64,000 bases of DNA from the NCBI GenBank assembly GCA_029071325.1, contig JAIEAP010000043.1, positions 62,001 through 126,000 on the forward strand, given 5' to 3'. Of this stretch, positions 46,569 through 54,980 are shown piece by piece (position 1 is the first letter of the stretch; each line of letters begins with the position of its first letter). The position numbers were made by a program, and so were the translations under genes. Below the pieces are notes generated by a model that saw only the letters and a program-made list of their open reading frames with translations, had not been told where the DNA came from and searched no databases. Origin of the DNA: Lachnospiraceae bacterium. GTDB taxonomy: Bacteria; Bacillota; Clostridia; Lachnospirales; Lachnospiraceae.

Positions 46569-47057
46569 CTACTTACCGGGAATATCCTCGTACTGGTTCA
46601 TGTAATCTTCCTTATCTATCGTATAGTGCACGATCTGCTCCGGGCTGGCATATACCATGCCCAGTTCATTCAATGCCCTGTCCTTGACATTCTTTAGATC
46701 TACAGAGGTTTCTATCCTCTTCTCCAGCGCATCATTGTTTGACCGCAATGCCGCGATATCACTCTCCAGGGCAGATATGGTATTCAGGTGTCCTGTAATG
46801 TTGGTCTGCAGCCGGATATAAACCACGGAGCTTCCACCCACTAACAGCAGGGACAACGTCAGAAATGCCACATATCTCAGATTCATGTGAGACACGCGCT
46901 CCTGATTTCTTCTCGCTACTCTCCGGTTCCTTCTGCGTTCTGCTTCTCTCTTCTTCTCTTCCTGCTCCCTCCGGTAATCCGGTACAGCCTCAAGCTTTCG
47001 AACCGTATTTCCTTCTATGTAGCTGTGTGTGTAATTGCCTCTGCGTTCTCTCTCCAT
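46569..47057 (-). CDS. ftsL: Cell division protein FtsL
   Basis: A 162-residue bitopic protein with a long, very basic cytoplasmic part (about 1-60, rich in Arg/Glu), one membrane helix near 64-82, and an extracellular coiled coil (ALESDIAALRSNNDALEKRI). This is the FtsL/DivIC layout, though the cytoplasmic tail is longer than in Bacillus (about 117 residues in total). It sits between rsmH and the division PBP, its conserved position. It links FtsQ to FtsW-PBP. Confidence 0.85.
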   Translation of the reverse strand: MERERRGNYTHSYIEGNTVRKLEAVPDYRREQEEKKREAERRRNRRVARRNQERVSHMNLRYVAFLTLSLLLVGGSSVVYIRLQTNITGHLNTISALESDIAALRSNNDALEKRIETSVDLKNVKDRALNELGMVYASPEQIVHYTIDKEDYMNQYEDIPGK

Positions 47058-47090
47058 GGCGTCTCTCCCTGCTTCCTTGCTATTTTGTTA

Positions 47091-48032
47091 CTATAACTGC
47101 CTCTCGAACACTCGCAGCTTTGCGCTTGATGCTCTGGAATTCTCCCTAAGCTCTGCTTCAGTGGGCAGGATGGGTTTGCGGGTGATGACTGCCCCTTTGG
47201 GCTTCTTCCCGCAGACACACACCGGAAAATCACTGGGACAGGTGCATGGGTGTTCGTTCCTCTTGAAATTGTTCTTCACGATACGATCCTCCAGCGAATG
47301 GAAGGTGATGATACATATCCTTCCACCATCTGTCAGAAGCTCTATCATATCGTCTAACGTATCCTCCAGTACCTCCAGTTCCCGGTTCAGGGCGATACGG
47401 ATCGCCTGAAAGGTACGCTTGGCCGGATGACCTCCGGTACTCTGTACCTTCATGGGAATGGATGCACGAATAATCTGTGTCAGTTCTCCTGTGGTCTCAA
47501 TAGGCTTGTCTGCCCTTGCCGCAACAATGTGCTTGGCAATGTTTTTGGCAAAACGGTCTTCCCCGTAATCCCGGATAATGCGGTAAAGTTCAGATTCGCT
47601 GTATGTATTCACGATATCTCCTGCCGTCAGCGTCTGCCGATTGTCCATACGCATATCCAGCGGCGCATGTTCCTCCCGGTAGGTAAATCCCCGCTCCGGT
47701 GTATCCAACTGATAAGAGGAAACACCAAGATCCAGCAAAATCCCGTCCACCCGTTGTATCCCAAGGCGATCAAGCTCCACACGCATATCGGAATAATTGC
47801 TGCGGATGATGGTGACCCGGTCACGATAGGGCGCAAGACGCCTGCCTGCAGCTTCAATGGCATCCGCATCCTGATCGATACCGATCAGCCGCCCCGCAGA
47901 AGACAGTCTTCCCGCAATCTCATAGGAATGACCTCCGCCCCCCAGCGTACCGTCTACGTATATACCCTCCGGTCTGATGTTAAGCTGCTCAATCGTCTCC
48001 TCCAACAGCACGGAGGTATGCCTAAATTCCAT
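47091..48032 (-). CDS. rsmH: 16S rRNA m4C1402 methyltransferase RsmH
   Basis: A 313-residue SAM-dependent methyltransferase. The start [15 protein letters not shown] is followed by the SAM loop [10 protein letters not shown] near 27-36. The central lid carries [13 protein letters not shown], and [14 protein letters not shown] lies near 235. It N4-methylates C1402 of 16S rRNA. I chose the ATG at 48032, with GAGGTG upstream; an earlier start lies inside the mraZ end. It sits directly behind mraZ, the conserved head of the dcw cluster. Confidence 0.95.
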   Translation of the reverse strand: MEFRHTSVLLEETIEQLNIRPEGIYVDGTLGGGGHSYEIAGRLSSAGRLIGIDQDADAIEAAGRRLAPYRDRVTIIRSNYSDMRVELDRLGIQRVDGILLDLGVSSYQLDTPERGFTYREEHAPLDMRMDNRQTLTAGDIVNTYSESELYRIIRDYGEDRFAKNIAKHIVAARADKPIETTGELTQIIRASIPMKVQSTGGHPAKRTFQAIRIALNRELEVLEDTLDDMIELLTDGGRICIITFHSLEDRIVKNNFKRNEHPCTCPSDFPVCVCGKKPKGAVITRKPILPTEAELRENSRASSAKLRVFERQL

Positions 48033-48046
48033 ATATCCGCACCTCA

Positions 48047-48478
48047 TCAAATGCTTAAGCCAAGCTCTGCCATGTGTTCTGCAATTTCATCCATATCATC
48101 ATAGGTATTGGTATCCTGCCATCTGTTCTTATCCCAGATCTCCACGCGCTTGAGCACGCCCACGGAAATGACTTCCTTCTCCAGCCCTGCGTATTCACGC
48201 AGCACCTGAGGCAGAAGGATTCGTCCCTGCTTGTCCACCTCACAGGTGGCAGCGCCCGCAAAGAAAAAACGTGAAAACTTCCTGGCATCCTTCGAGGTCA
48301 GAGGCACATCACGGAACTTGTCCTCCATCAGCTTCCATTCCTCATTTGGGTACACAAAGAGACATCCGTCCAAACCCTTCGTAACAACAAATTCATCTCC
48401 CAGCTGTTCTCTGAATTTGGAAGGAACAATCATTCTGCCCTTGGCATCCAGATTGTGATTGTATTCCCCCATGAACAT
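48047..48478 (-). CDS. mraZ: Transcriptional regulator MraZ
   Basis: A 143-residue regulator with two SpoVT/AbrB-like swapped-hairpin modules ([17 protein letters not shown] and [19 protein letters not shown]). MraZ oligomers bind repeats in front of their own gene and repress the dcw cluster. Here four GTGG decamers lie 57-92 bases upstream of the start. The ATG at 48478 gives the standard [11 protein letters not shown] opening; a TTG two codons earlier is less likely. Confidence 0.95.
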   Translation of the reverse strand: MFMGEYNHNLDAKGRMIVPSKFREQLGDEFVVTKGLDGCLFVYPNEEWKLMEDKFRDVPLTSKDARKFSRFFFAGAATCEVDKQGRILLPQVLREYAGLEKEVISVGVLKRVEIWDKNRWQDTNTYDDMDEIAEHMAELGLSI

Positions 48479-48507
48479 TGCCAATATCCTCTACTCGATC
48501 GATTCGG

Positions 48508-48536
48508 TTATCCACAAAGTTATCAACTTATCCACC
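48508..48536 (+). promoter_or_regulatory. Three DnaA-box-like sites in the mraZ leader
   Basis: TTATCCACA (48508-48516, the exact consensus), TTATCAACT (48520-48528) and TTATCCACC (48528-48536) follow each other on the plus strand between the MraZ operator and mraZ. This suggests that DnaA may bind and link replication to division. It could also be coincidence with the GTGGATAA-rich operator. Confidence 0.5.
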
Positions 48537-48570
48537 ACTTTGTGCCATTTCCAACCACTTTCTACCACTT
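48535..48570 (-). promoter_or_regulatory. MraZ operator: four 10-base repeats
   Basis: Read on the minus strand, AAGTGG, AAGTGG, AAATGG and AAGTGG recur with exact 10-base spacing (plus-strand CCACTT/CCATTT at 48535, 48545, 48555 and 48565). This is the known layout of MraZ boxes (GTGG-core repeats one helical turn apart). They lie just downstream of the promoter, where binding would block transcription. Confidence 0.85.
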
Positions 48571-48578
48571 ATGTGACA

Positions 48579-48607
48579 ATCATACCCCACTTTTTTAAAA
48601 AAATCAA
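48579..48607 (-). promoter_or_regulatory. Promoter of the mraZ/dcw operon
   Basis: TTGATT (48602-48607) and TATGAT (48579-48584) are 17 bases apart on the minus strand. The start of transcription would fall about ten bases before the first MraZ repeat. Confidence 0.7.
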
Positions 48608-48631
48608 GCTGTTTGCATAAAAAGGCAATAA

Positions 48632-48668
48632 AAAAAGAAACGCATATGAATTTCATTCACATACGTTC
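48632..48668 (-). terminator. Terminator after the Spo0E-like gene
   Basis: Arms 48637-48650 and 48656-48668 form an imperfect 13-bp stem with wobble pairs, followed on the minus strand by a run of T (plus-strand A's at 48630-48636). It separates the Spo0E-like gene from the mraZ promoter. Confidence 0.75.
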
Positions 48669-48714
48669 CTTCTATCATCTTCTATGCCATTTCTTAATTC
48701 GGGGACGTTCCTCG

Positions 48715-48888
48715 CTAATGTTCAAGCAAGACCGGCTCCTGATATAATGCAATATACTGTTCCATAAGCCTGTCAAATTCCAGACTTTCCTCGTAGCCAT
48801 CCGATATACTCATACTGTGCCCAATCGCATAATCTAATCTGGCTCTGGTCTCTTCCATGTGTTTTATCATCAGCAATCTTTCATCCAT
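48715..48888 (-). CDS. Spo0E-like small phosphatase
   Basis: A 57-residue protein from the ATG at 48888 (behind GGAGGATAA) to the TAG at 48715. The sequence forms a helical hairpin: MDERLLMIKHMEETRARLD, then SMSISDGYEESLEFDRL and MEQYIALYQEP. Spacing and residues resemble Spo0E-family aspartyl-phosphate phosphatases (SxxLxxSxxLDxLIxxY), which dephosphorylate Spo0A~P and delay sporulation. The match is by eye. The motif's Gln is replaced by Leu-Glu, so activity needs care. It lies in a single-gene unit between mraZ and the DUF1540 gene. Confidence 0.6.
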   Translation of the reverse strand: MDERLLMIKHMEETRARLDYAIGHSMSISDGYEESLEFDRLMEQYIALYQEPVLLEH

Positions 48889-48990
48889 TTATCCTCCTTC
48901 ACTCATTTCTCCCCGTTTCAATCTAATATTACCCCCATATTTCGCAAAAATCAAACAAAATAGTCCATCAAATTTCGCCGTTTTTCGACA

Positions 48991-49027
48991 AAACAAAACC
49001 GACAGGCGCTGTGCGCACCTGCCGGTC
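48991..49027 (-). terminator. Terminator after the DUF1540 gene
   Basis: A GC-rich stem (ACCGGCAGGTGC with GCGCCTGTCGGT, minus strand) is followed by TTTTGTTTTG, 16 bases after the stop codon. Confidence 0.85.
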
Positions 49028-49042
49028 ATAAATAACGCGTTC

Positions 49043-49357
49043 CTATGAACAGCACACAAAGCTTGCGCACTGTGTCTCTGATGCGCTGTGAGCATGATTG
49101 CCGGACACCAGGATATCCTGCGCATTACACCTGCAGTCGGAGTTGAACTTACAGGTAGTTGCCTCACAGGTGATCTCGGATGTTTTGGGAGGCTCTGATG
49201 TGGAATTACAGCCACAGTCACATTGATCCCGGAAGCTGCCGCAGCAGGTTTCACAATTCTCGTGCGCCTGTGCTCCCTTCACCTCAATCTCACCCCGGGC
49301 GCAGCAGTTATCTCTCTGATAGGTACAATTATCCACGGAACATTTCAGTCTGGTCAT
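49043..49357 (-). CDS. DUF1540 cysteine-rich protein, two domains
   Basis: A 104-residue protein with two DUF1540 units. Each has C-x3-5-C followed by CCARGEIEVKGAQAHENCET and CRCNAQDILVSGNHAHSASET, with many cysteines likely to bind metal. The domain is common in Firmicutes, and its function is unknown. The ATG at 49357 follows GGAG; an upstream start adds eleven Cys-containing residues without a ribosome site. Confidence 0.85.
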   Translation of the reverse strand: MTRLKCSVDNCTYQRDNCCARGEIEVKGAQAHENCETCCGSFRDQCDCGCNSTSEPPKTSEITCEATTCKFNSDCRCNAQDILVSGNHAHSASETQCASFVCCS

Positions 49358-49468
49358 ATCACATTCTCCTTTCTGGCAATTGTTGTCCATGATAGTATGT
49401 GTGATATGACAGCTTCTATGTTTTGTAAAAAAAGGAAATTTTAAATGGTACCCGCTGAACTGTCAGAG

Positions 49469-51433
49469 TTATTTACTTTCCTCCATCTGCTGCTCTTCCC
49501 GTATTTCCTTCGTGCGGATTTCTTTACAGATCGCATCTATGAACTCACCCAGCGGCTTTACGCCCTCATCTCCCGCAAACCGGCTTCTGACAGATACCGT
49601 ACCGTCCTCCGCCTCCTGCTGGCCAACCACCAGCATATAGGGAAGCTTGTCAAGACGCGCCTCACGGATTTTAAATCCAATTTTTTCCGAGCGATTGTCC
49701 ACCGTCACATCAATGTCGTTTGCCGCCAGCTGCTTTCTCACTTCTTCTGCGTAATCCGCATATTTATCGGAGATTGGAAGCACGCGCACCTGCTCCGGAC
49801 ACAGCCAGGTCGGGAACTTGCCCGCATACTTCTCAATGAGCCATGCAAGCGTACGCTCATAGCAGCCCAGAGAAGTTCTGTGAATGATGTATGGGCGGAC
49901 TTTATCGCCATTTGCATCAATGTAGTACATATCAAACTGCTCCGCCAGCAAGGCATCCCACTGCACCGTGATCATGGTATCCTCTTTGCCGTATACGTTC
50001 CTGGCATTGATATCCACCTTCGGCCCGTAGAATGCAGCTTCACCCACATCCTCCGTAAAGGGGATCTCAAGTTCCGTCAGGACGCGCCGGATATGCTCCT
50101 CCGTCTCGTTCCATACCTCCGGCGCTCCAATGTATTTCTCTGAATTATCAGGATCCCACTTGGACAGGTGGTATGTGACCTCATCCTGCAGTCCCAGCGT
50201 GGTCAGGCAGTGCTTAGCAAGCGCCAGACATCCCTTAAATTCCTCCACCATCTGATCCGGGCGCACGATCAGGTGTCCCTCAGAAATCGTAAACTGACGT
50301 ACACGGGTCAGACCGTGCATTTCCCCAGAGTCTTCGCAGCGGAACAGCGTGGAAGTCTCACCCATGCGATAGGGTAGGTCACGATAAGACTTCTGTGAGT
50401 TCTTAAACACATAATACTGGAAGGGACAGGTCATGGGACGCAGAGCAAATACTTCCCGGTCCTTCTCCTCATCTCCCAGCACAAACATGCCGTCTTTGTA
50501 ATGATCCCAGTGTCCGGACATCTTATAGAGATCGCTTTTTGCCATAAGCGGCGTTCTGGTGCGGACATAGCCCCACTCTTTATCTTCCAGATCTTCGATC
50601 CAGCGCTGGAGCTTCATGATCATTTTTGTTCCCTTTGGCGTAAATAAGGGCAGCCCCTGACCGATCACATCCACAGTGGTAAACAGACCCATCTCCCTGC
50701 CCAGCTTGTTGTGATCACGGCGCTTTGCATCCTCCAGACGCTCCAAATGCGCTTTGAGGTCCTCTTTCTTACTGTAAGCCGTACCATAAATGCGCTGCAG
50801 CCTCGCCTTGTCGGAATCTCCCCGCCAATACGCCATGGAGGAGGAAATCAGCTTAAATGCCTTCACGCCCTTGGTGCTCATAAGATGGGGGCCTGCGCAC
50901 AAATCCACAAATCCGCCCTGGTCATAGAAGGAAATCTCCGCATCCTCAGGCAGGTCACGGATCAATTCTACCTTATAGGGCTCACCCTTCTCTTCCATCA
51001 AGGCAATGGCCTCATTCCGGGGAAGTGTGAAACGGGTGATGGCATGCCCTTCTTTCACAATTTTTTTCATTTCCTCTTCAAGACGGTCCAGATCCTCTCT
51101 GGAAAATGGTTCATGGTCAAAATCATAGTAAAACCCATCCTCAATGGCAGGTCCGATCGTAACTTTGGCATCGGGGAACAGACGCTTCACGGCTTCTGCC
51201 AGCACATGGGACGCTGTATGGCGGATCACCTTCAGTCCCTCCTCATCGTTTGCCGTTATGATATTCAGGCTGCAGTCATCGGAAATCACAGTGCGAAGAT
51301 CCGCTACCGCGCCGTTTATCTCTCCGGCACAGGCTGCTCTCGCAAGACCCTCGCTGATATCCAATGCAATCTCATAAACAGTTTTGGCTCCATCATATTC
51401 CTTTACAGAACCATCCTTCAATGTAATCTTCAT
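49469..51433 (-). CDS. thrS: Threonyl-tRNA synthetase
   Basis: A 654-residue class II synthetase. The N-terminal TGS domain spans 1-62 and the editing domain 63-225 (HTASHVLAEAV, then the H..H motif). The catalytic core has the zinc-binding residues in MTCPFQYYV and HRTSLGCYERTLAWL, with motif 2 FRCEDSGEMHGLTRVRQF. The C-terminal anticodon-binding domain ends the protein. The editing domain seems complete, so mischarged Ser-tRNA would be cleared. AAAGGAG precedes the start, and a T-box leader controls expression. Confidence 0.97.
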   Translation of the reverse strand: MKITLKDGSVKEYDGAKTVYEIALDISEGLARAACAGEINGAVADLRTVISDDCSLNIITANDEEGLKVIRHTASHVLAEAVKRLFPDAKVTIGPAIEDGFYYDFDHEPFSREDLDRLEEEMKKIVKEGHAITRFTLPRNEAIALMEEKGEPYKVELIRDLPEDAEISFYDQGGFVDLCAGPHLMSTKGVKAFKLISSSMAYWRGDSDKARLQRIYGTAYSKKEDLKAHLERLEDAKRRDHNKLGREMGLFTTVDVIGQGLPLFTPKGTKMIMKLQRWIEDLEDKEWGYVRTRTPLMAKSDLYKMSGHWDHYKDGMFVLGDEEKDREVFALRPMTCPFQYYVFKNSQKSYRDLPYRMGETSTLFRCEDSGEMHGLTRVRQFTISEGHLIVRPDQMVEEFKGCLALAKHCLTTLGLQDEVTYHLSKWDPDNSEKYIGAPEVWNETEEHIRRVLTELEIPFTEDVGEAAFYGPKVDINARNVYGKEDTMITVQWDALLAEQFDMYYIDANGDKVRPYIIHRTSLGCYERTLAWLIEKYAGKFPTWLCPEQVRVLPISDKYADYAEEVRKQLAANDIDVTVDNRSEKIGFKIREARLDKLPYMLVVGQQEAEDGTVSVRSRFAGDEGVKPLGEFIDAICKEIRTKEIREEQQMEESK

Positions 51434-51462
51434 ATTGATTCTCCTTTAAATAATAATTAAAT

Positions 51463-51725
51463 TAAAAAACGTCTCTGACACACAGCTTCCTGTGTGCCAG
51501 GGACGATAATCTCGCGGTTCCACCCTGGTTGCCATATCGCTCCGGTACGGTGCGCCGTCTGGCGCCGACATAGCCACTTCCTTGATGATAACGGAATCAC
51601 CGGACCTTATTAGGGCCGCTCCGAGCTGGTCTTCCAATACCATCCGCCGGAACGCTTCCAGCATATGCGCTCCTCTCTGTGACTTTCCTGATATTGTACT
51701 CTTCTCGTCTACGCGTTTTCTTTTC
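51463..51725 (-). promoter_or_regulatory. T-box riboswitch of thrS
   Basis: The T-box core AGGGTGGAACCGCG is at 51513-51526. Behind it comes a terminator (CGTCCCTGGCACACAG paired with CTGTGTGTCAGAGACG, then TTTTTT at 51463-51505). Stem I starts near 51705 (GAGAAGAGTAC), and the likely specifier ACC (Thr) is at 51628-51630 in the context GAAGACCAGC. The context is offset by one base from the commonest GAA-NNN-A pattern, so the specifier is probable, not certain. Uncharged tRNA-Thr would promote readthrough into thrS. Confidence 0.88.
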
Positions 51726-51728
51726 CGT

Positions 51729-51757
51729 ATTTTACTTCATTTCAAAACAAATGTAAA
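51729..51757 (-). promoter_or_regulatory. Promoter of thrS
   Basis: TTTACA (51752-51757) and TAAAAT (51729-51734) are 17 bases apart on the minus strand, right behind the SEC-C gene's stop. Confidence 0.7.
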
Positions 51758-51767
51758 TACCTTTCCA

Positions 51768-52268
51768 CTATCTTCCACAGCAGAATTTGTATTTCTTACC
51801 GCTGCCGCAGGGACAGGGTTCATTCCTGCCAACCTTCTTGCCCACAACTACTGTGCCGGATTTCTTCTGCTCCAGGTACAGCCGCTTTCTGGTCTCCTCA
51901 TCGTAGATTGACTCCCACTGAGGCAGTTCATACAGCCAGTCTGCTTTGGCGTCTACCATATTTTTATAAAGCTTTTCTTTATCAAATGCAAGACTGACAT
52001 GGGTATCCTCCTCCATAGTCTCAATAGGATTCGGGTCGATGAGACTTTCGTTGATCCCATCCAGGAATCCCGTCATGTCCTGAATGCTCAGTCCGTATTT
52101 CTCGGCAAGCTCCTTCACGGTTCCCTCTACCTTCTCATCCGGGTTGGTCAACAGTTGTTCATATATCCCCTTCTCCAGCAGAAAATATCTCTGCCAGAAT
52201 GCCTGGAGTTTTCCCTGATCAGCCTGCTGGTCATAGGCTACTTTACGCCATTCCTCTAATAATGCCAT
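51768..52268 (-). CDS. SEC-C motif protein
   Basis: A 166-residue soluble protein. A helical body (about 1-135) of no known function is followed by a C-terminal SEC-C motif, [18 protein letters not shown], that binds zinc. The motif occurs in SecA tails and many stand-alone proteins. It lies upstream of thrS but has its own transcription unit. Confidence 0.8.
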   Translation of the reverse strand: MALLEEWRKVAYDQQADQGKLQAFWQRYFLLEKGIYEQLLTNPDEKVEGTVKELAEKYGLSIQDMTGFLDGINESLIDPNPIETMEEDTHVSLAFDKEKLYKNMVDAKADWLYELPQWESIYDEETRKRLYLEQKKSGTVVVGKKVGRNEPCPCGSGKKYKFCCGR

Positions 52269-52395
52269 ATCTCATTCCATCCTTTTTACTGTTCTATTTG
52301 GTAACTGTTCAGAGCTGTTACTCTATTTTTAGATATACCTGTAACAGTATAGCACATTTTGTCCTTTTTTCAAATGTTTTCTTCCTCCGTTCAGT

Positions 52396-52458
52396 CATGA
52401 AATAGCAACACTGGTGCATGGGTGCTCGCACACAATGCACCGGTGCTGCTATTTCATG
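52396..52458. repeat. 24-bp hairpin repeat
   Basis: Arms 52396-52419 (CATGAAATAGCAACACTGGT...) and 52435-52458 pair over 24 bases with two wobble changes, around a 15-base loop. It lies in the gene-free gap 52269-52605, with no T-run. Confidence 0.7.
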
Positions 52459-52560
52459 AGATGAGCGCCCGCTTATGAGCAAAGTTAACTGCGAAGCAGT
52501 GGGAAAGCGCCAAAGGCGCCTTTGCGAATGGCGCGGACTGAACGGTAAGCCGTAGACAAA
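52459..52560 (+). other. Repeat-like stretch with a 26-codon open frame
   Basis: Behind the hairpin the DNA becomes GC-rich and contains a second small hairpin (GCGCC-AAA-GGCGC, 52507-52519). It also holds an open frame at 52475-52555 (MSKVNCEAVGKRQRR...), with no ribosome site. It reads like part of a dispersed intergenic repeat rather than a gene. From memory, similar wording appears in spurious small proteins of Lachnospiraceae. Confidence 0.35.
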
Positions 52561-52605
52561 CAGCACTTCCCATGCTACAATAGCAGACAGAAAGTGAGGA
52601 TTCCC

Positions 52606-52890
52606 ATGAAAAAAACAAAACGAATTCTGGCAATTGCAGGCGTTATCCTGCTTGCACTTCTCTATATCGCCACTCTGATCTTTGCTATGATCGGAAGCGA
52701 GGACGCCATGAACTGGTTTCGGGCATCGATTTATGCCTCTGTAGTGATTCCTGTATTAATCTGGGCTTATACCATGATATACCGGCTTTTGAAGAACCAC
52801 TATTCCTTGCGGGACGATCAAAAGGATGCCTCCCCGAAGCAGACTGACAGCGCGGCAAGCCGTACAGACACAAAAAAGGAGGAGCCATGA
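52606..52890 (+). CDS. Small membrane protein, function unknown
   Basis: A 94-residue protein with two membrane helices (about 8-30 and 40-60) and a hydrophilic, charged C-terminal tail (SPKQTDSAASRTDTKKEEP). The ATG at 52606 follows GAGGATTCCC. Its stop overlaps the start of the YdcF gene by four bases, so the two are coupled. No family is recognised; it may help the YdcF protein in the membrane. Confidence 0.65.
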   Translation: MKKTKRILAIAGVILLALLYIATLIFAMIGSEDAMNWFRASIYASVVIPVLIWAYTMIYRLLKNHYSLRDDQKDASPKQTDSAASRTDTKKEEP

Positions 52891-53657
52891 GAAAATTTTC
52901 TTTTCTGCGAATAGTTCTTCTCTTAGTCGGACTGTTTGGCGTGATTTGTTTTCTTCTGCCATTGTTTATATATGGCATTATCAATATCGGGAACATCACA
53001 GGATTTTTTGTTTTCTTATGTATCACGCTATACGGCATGAAAATGCCTGCCGTTCACCGTTTTCTGAAGAAAGTCTGGCAGAAACGATCCGGGAAATATA
53101 TATTGAGCGTTCTCAGTGTCTTTATCGTCCTTGCGCTCGGTATCGCTACTGTCATTTCTGTAAATATGGTTCGCATTGTCACTCAGGAACCTCCCAAAAA
53201 CGCCACCGTCATTGTGCTGGGCGCTAAAGTTCAAGGCGAACGCCCCAGTCTGATCCTTCAGGAAAGACTGGATGCCGCATATGATTATTTACAGAAAAAT
53301 CAGCAATCCGTATGTATTTTGTCCGGCGGGATGGGGTCTGATGAAAATATCTCAGAAGCTGAATGTATGTATCAATACCTCATAGCTAAGGGAGTTGACT
53401 CCAAACGATTATACAAAGAGGACCAATCCACTTCTACCCAGGAAAATCTGGCATTTTCCAAAGAACTGATACAACAATATTCTCTTGATTCTACCATTGT
53501 GATCGTAACCAATGAGTTCCACGAATACCGCGCGGTTACCATTGCCACTTCTTTAGATATGGAGGCTTATGCCGTACCCGCCGAAACACTTTGGTGGTTA
53601 TTTCCTACTTATTATGTGAGAGAATTATACGGAATTGTATATGAATATATACGATAA
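52887..53657 (+). CDS. YdcF/SanA family membrane protein (DUF218)
   Basis: A 256-residue protein. Two or three membrane helices fill about 8-105, and the DUF218 domain follows (NATVIVLGAKVQGERPS, CILSGGMGSDENISEAECM, STSTQENLAFSKEL, VTNEFHEYRA). The family is a Rossmann-like fold with conserved Gly, Glu and His residues. In Enterobacteria SanA and ElyC affect envelope permeability and lipid-carrier metabolism. The exact reaction is unknown. Confidence 0.85.
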   Translation: MRKFSFLRIVLLLVGLFGVICFLLPLFIYGIINIGNITGFFVFLCITLYGMKMPAVHRFLKKVWQKRSGKYILSVLSVFIVLALGIATVISVNMVRIVTQEPPKNATVIVLGAKVQGERPSLILQERLDAAYDYLQKNQQSVCILSGGMGSDENISEAECMYQYLIAKGVDSKRLYKEDQSTSTQENLAFSKELIQQYSLDSTIVIVTNEFHEYRAVTIATSLDMEAYAVPAETLWWLFPTYYVRELYGIVYEYIR

Positions 53658-53661
53658 AAAT

Positions 53662-53700
53662 AAGCCCCAGGAACTGCATATACAGGTTCCGGGGCTTGTT
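53662..53700. terminator. Bidirectional terminator between ydcF-like gene and rplT
   Basis: AAGCCCCAGGAACTG and CAGGTTCCGGGGCTT pair over about 14 bp, with a T-rich stretch on the plus side and A/T-rich DNA on the other. It serves two converging genes. Confidence 0.75.
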
Positions 53701-53716
53701 CATTTATATTATTTAC

Positions 53717-54073
53717 TTATGCAACCTTGCTCTTTGCCAGCTCAGCCAGTGTCTTAAATCCCTCTGCATCATTGACTGCAAGCTCTGCGAGCATCTTGCG
53801 GTTCATATCTACGCCTGCAAGCTTCAGACCATACATGAATTTGCTGTAGGACAGACCGTTCATTCTTGCTGCTGCATTGATACGTGCGATCCACAGCTGT
53901 CTGAACTGTCTCTTTCTCTGCTTCCTGCCTGCATAAGAACTGGTCAGGGCTCTCATGACAGACTGCTTCGCTACTCTGTACTGCTTGGATCTTGCTCCTC
54001 TGTAGCCCTTCGCCAGCTTTAAGGTTCTATTGTGTTTCTTCTTAGCGTTCATTCCGCCTTTAATTCTTGCCAT
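53717..54073 (-). CDS. rplT: 50S ribosomal protein L20
   Basis: A 118-residue ribosomal protein with an intact basic N-terminal extension ([18 protein letters not shown]) and globular domain ([16 protein letters not shown]). It binds 23S rRNA early in assembly, and in Firmicutes it also binds the leader of its own operon. It is the last gene of infC-rpmI-rplT. Confidence 0.97.
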   Translation of the reverse strand: MARIKGGMNAKKKHNRTLKLAKGYRGARSKQYRVAKQSVMRALTSSYAGRKQRKRQFRQLWIARINAAARMNGLSYSKFMYGLKLAGVDMNRKMLAELAVNDAEGFKTLAELAKSKVA

Positions 54074-54097
54074 GTCTTATTCCTCCTTACCCGGTTC

Positions 54098-54295
54098 TTA
54101 TAAATACGGTAAAATCTTCTTCATATTCTTAACATTGGTTGCATCCGTCATTGCCGGTTTTCTGAGATTTCTCTTAGTCTTGGTAGTCTTCTTGGTCAGG
54201 ATGTGCCTTCTGTATGCTTTATTTCTCTTTAACTTTCCTGATCCTGTTACTTTAAAACGTTTTGCTGCTGCTCTGCTTGTTTTCTGCTTTGGCAT
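54098..54295 (-). CDS. rpmI: 50S ribosomal protein L35
   Basis: A 65-residue basic ribosomal protein ([20 protein letters not shown]..., [19 protein letters not shown]). It lies 24 bases behind infC and 24 bases before rplT, the conserved order. Confidence 0.97.
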   Translation of the reverse strand: MPKQKTSRAAAKRFKVTGSGKLKRNKAYRRHILTKKTTKTKRNLRKPAMTDATNVKNMKKILPYL

Positions 54296-54318
54296 AATGT
54301 ATTCCTCCTTTAATGTTC

Positions 54319-54825
54319 TTACTTTTTCTCTGTCAGCACCATGCTCATGCTTCTGCCTTCCAGCTTTGGCGCTTTCTCCACTACTGCCACATCGGAAAGT
54401 GCTTCCGCAAAGTCATCCAGAATATGTCTGCTGTTCTGTACATGCGCCATTTCCCTTCCGCGGAAACGGAGCGTGATCTTCACCCGGTTGCCCTTCTCGA
54501 TGAATTTCCTGGCTGCATTCGTTTTGGTATTCAAATCGTTCGATTCGATATTCGGTGACAAACGGACTTCCTTGAGTTCAACGATCTTCTGCTTCTTCCT
54601 GGCTTCCTTCTCCTTGCGGGCAAGCTCGTACCTGTATTTACCGTAATCGATAATCTTACATACCGGCGGCTTTGCTCCCGGAGCAATCTTCACCAGATCC
54701 AGTTCCGCTTCCTGCGCCAGCTTATACGCCTCACGCGCAGACATAATCCCAAGCTGCTCCCCGTCCTCACCGATCAGGCGGACTTCCTTATCTCTGATCT
54801 GTTCGTTAATCATTAAATCGCTTAT
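54319..54825 (-). CDS. infC: Translation initiation factor IF-3, probable AUA start
   Basis: A 168-residue factor that binds the 30S subunit and checks the start codon. The N-domain ([20 protein letters not shown]), linker and C-domain ([17 protein letters not shown]) are all present. GGAGGTG (54833-54839) lies seven bases before ATA at 54823-54825 but nineteen before the first ATG (54811-54813), so translation most likely begins at ATA, giving ISDLMINEQ. infC genes use rare start codons for autoregulation by IF-3 itself. If the ATG is used, the product is 164 residues. Confidence 0.88.
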   Translation of the reverse strand: MSDLMINEQIRDKEVRLIGEDGEQLGIMSAREAYKLAQEAELDLVKIAPGAKPPVCKIIDYGKYRYELARKEKEARKKQKIVELKEVRLSPNIESNDLNTKTNAARKFIEKGNRVKITLRFRGREMAHVQNSRHILDDFAEALSDVAVVEKAPKLEGRSMSMVLTEKK

Positions 54826-54851
54826 GGTCGTGCACCTCCAAAAATTTTTGC

Positions 54852-54980
54852 AAAAAAAGTGGATAGACAGACTATCCACTTCTATAACGACCGGACGCAC
54901 CGGTATCATCCTTATAGAAACGCTTAGTCGCCCGATTGCGCTAAGGTGAGAGCGGATACTCTGCTTGATTCAACTCGATT
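54852..54980 (-). promoter_or_regulatory. Ribosomal protein L20 leader
   Basis: The minus-strand leader of infC folds into a series of stems (GCTCTCACCTTAGCGC, ACTAAGCG, ACCGGTGCGTCCGGT) and ends in a terminator (AAGTGGATAG paired with CTATCCACTT, then seven T) at 54852-54881. The arrangement and words match the Firmicute L20 leader, in which free L20 stabilises the terminator and shuts off infC-rpmI-rplT. Recognition is from memory of the motif. Confidence 0.85.
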
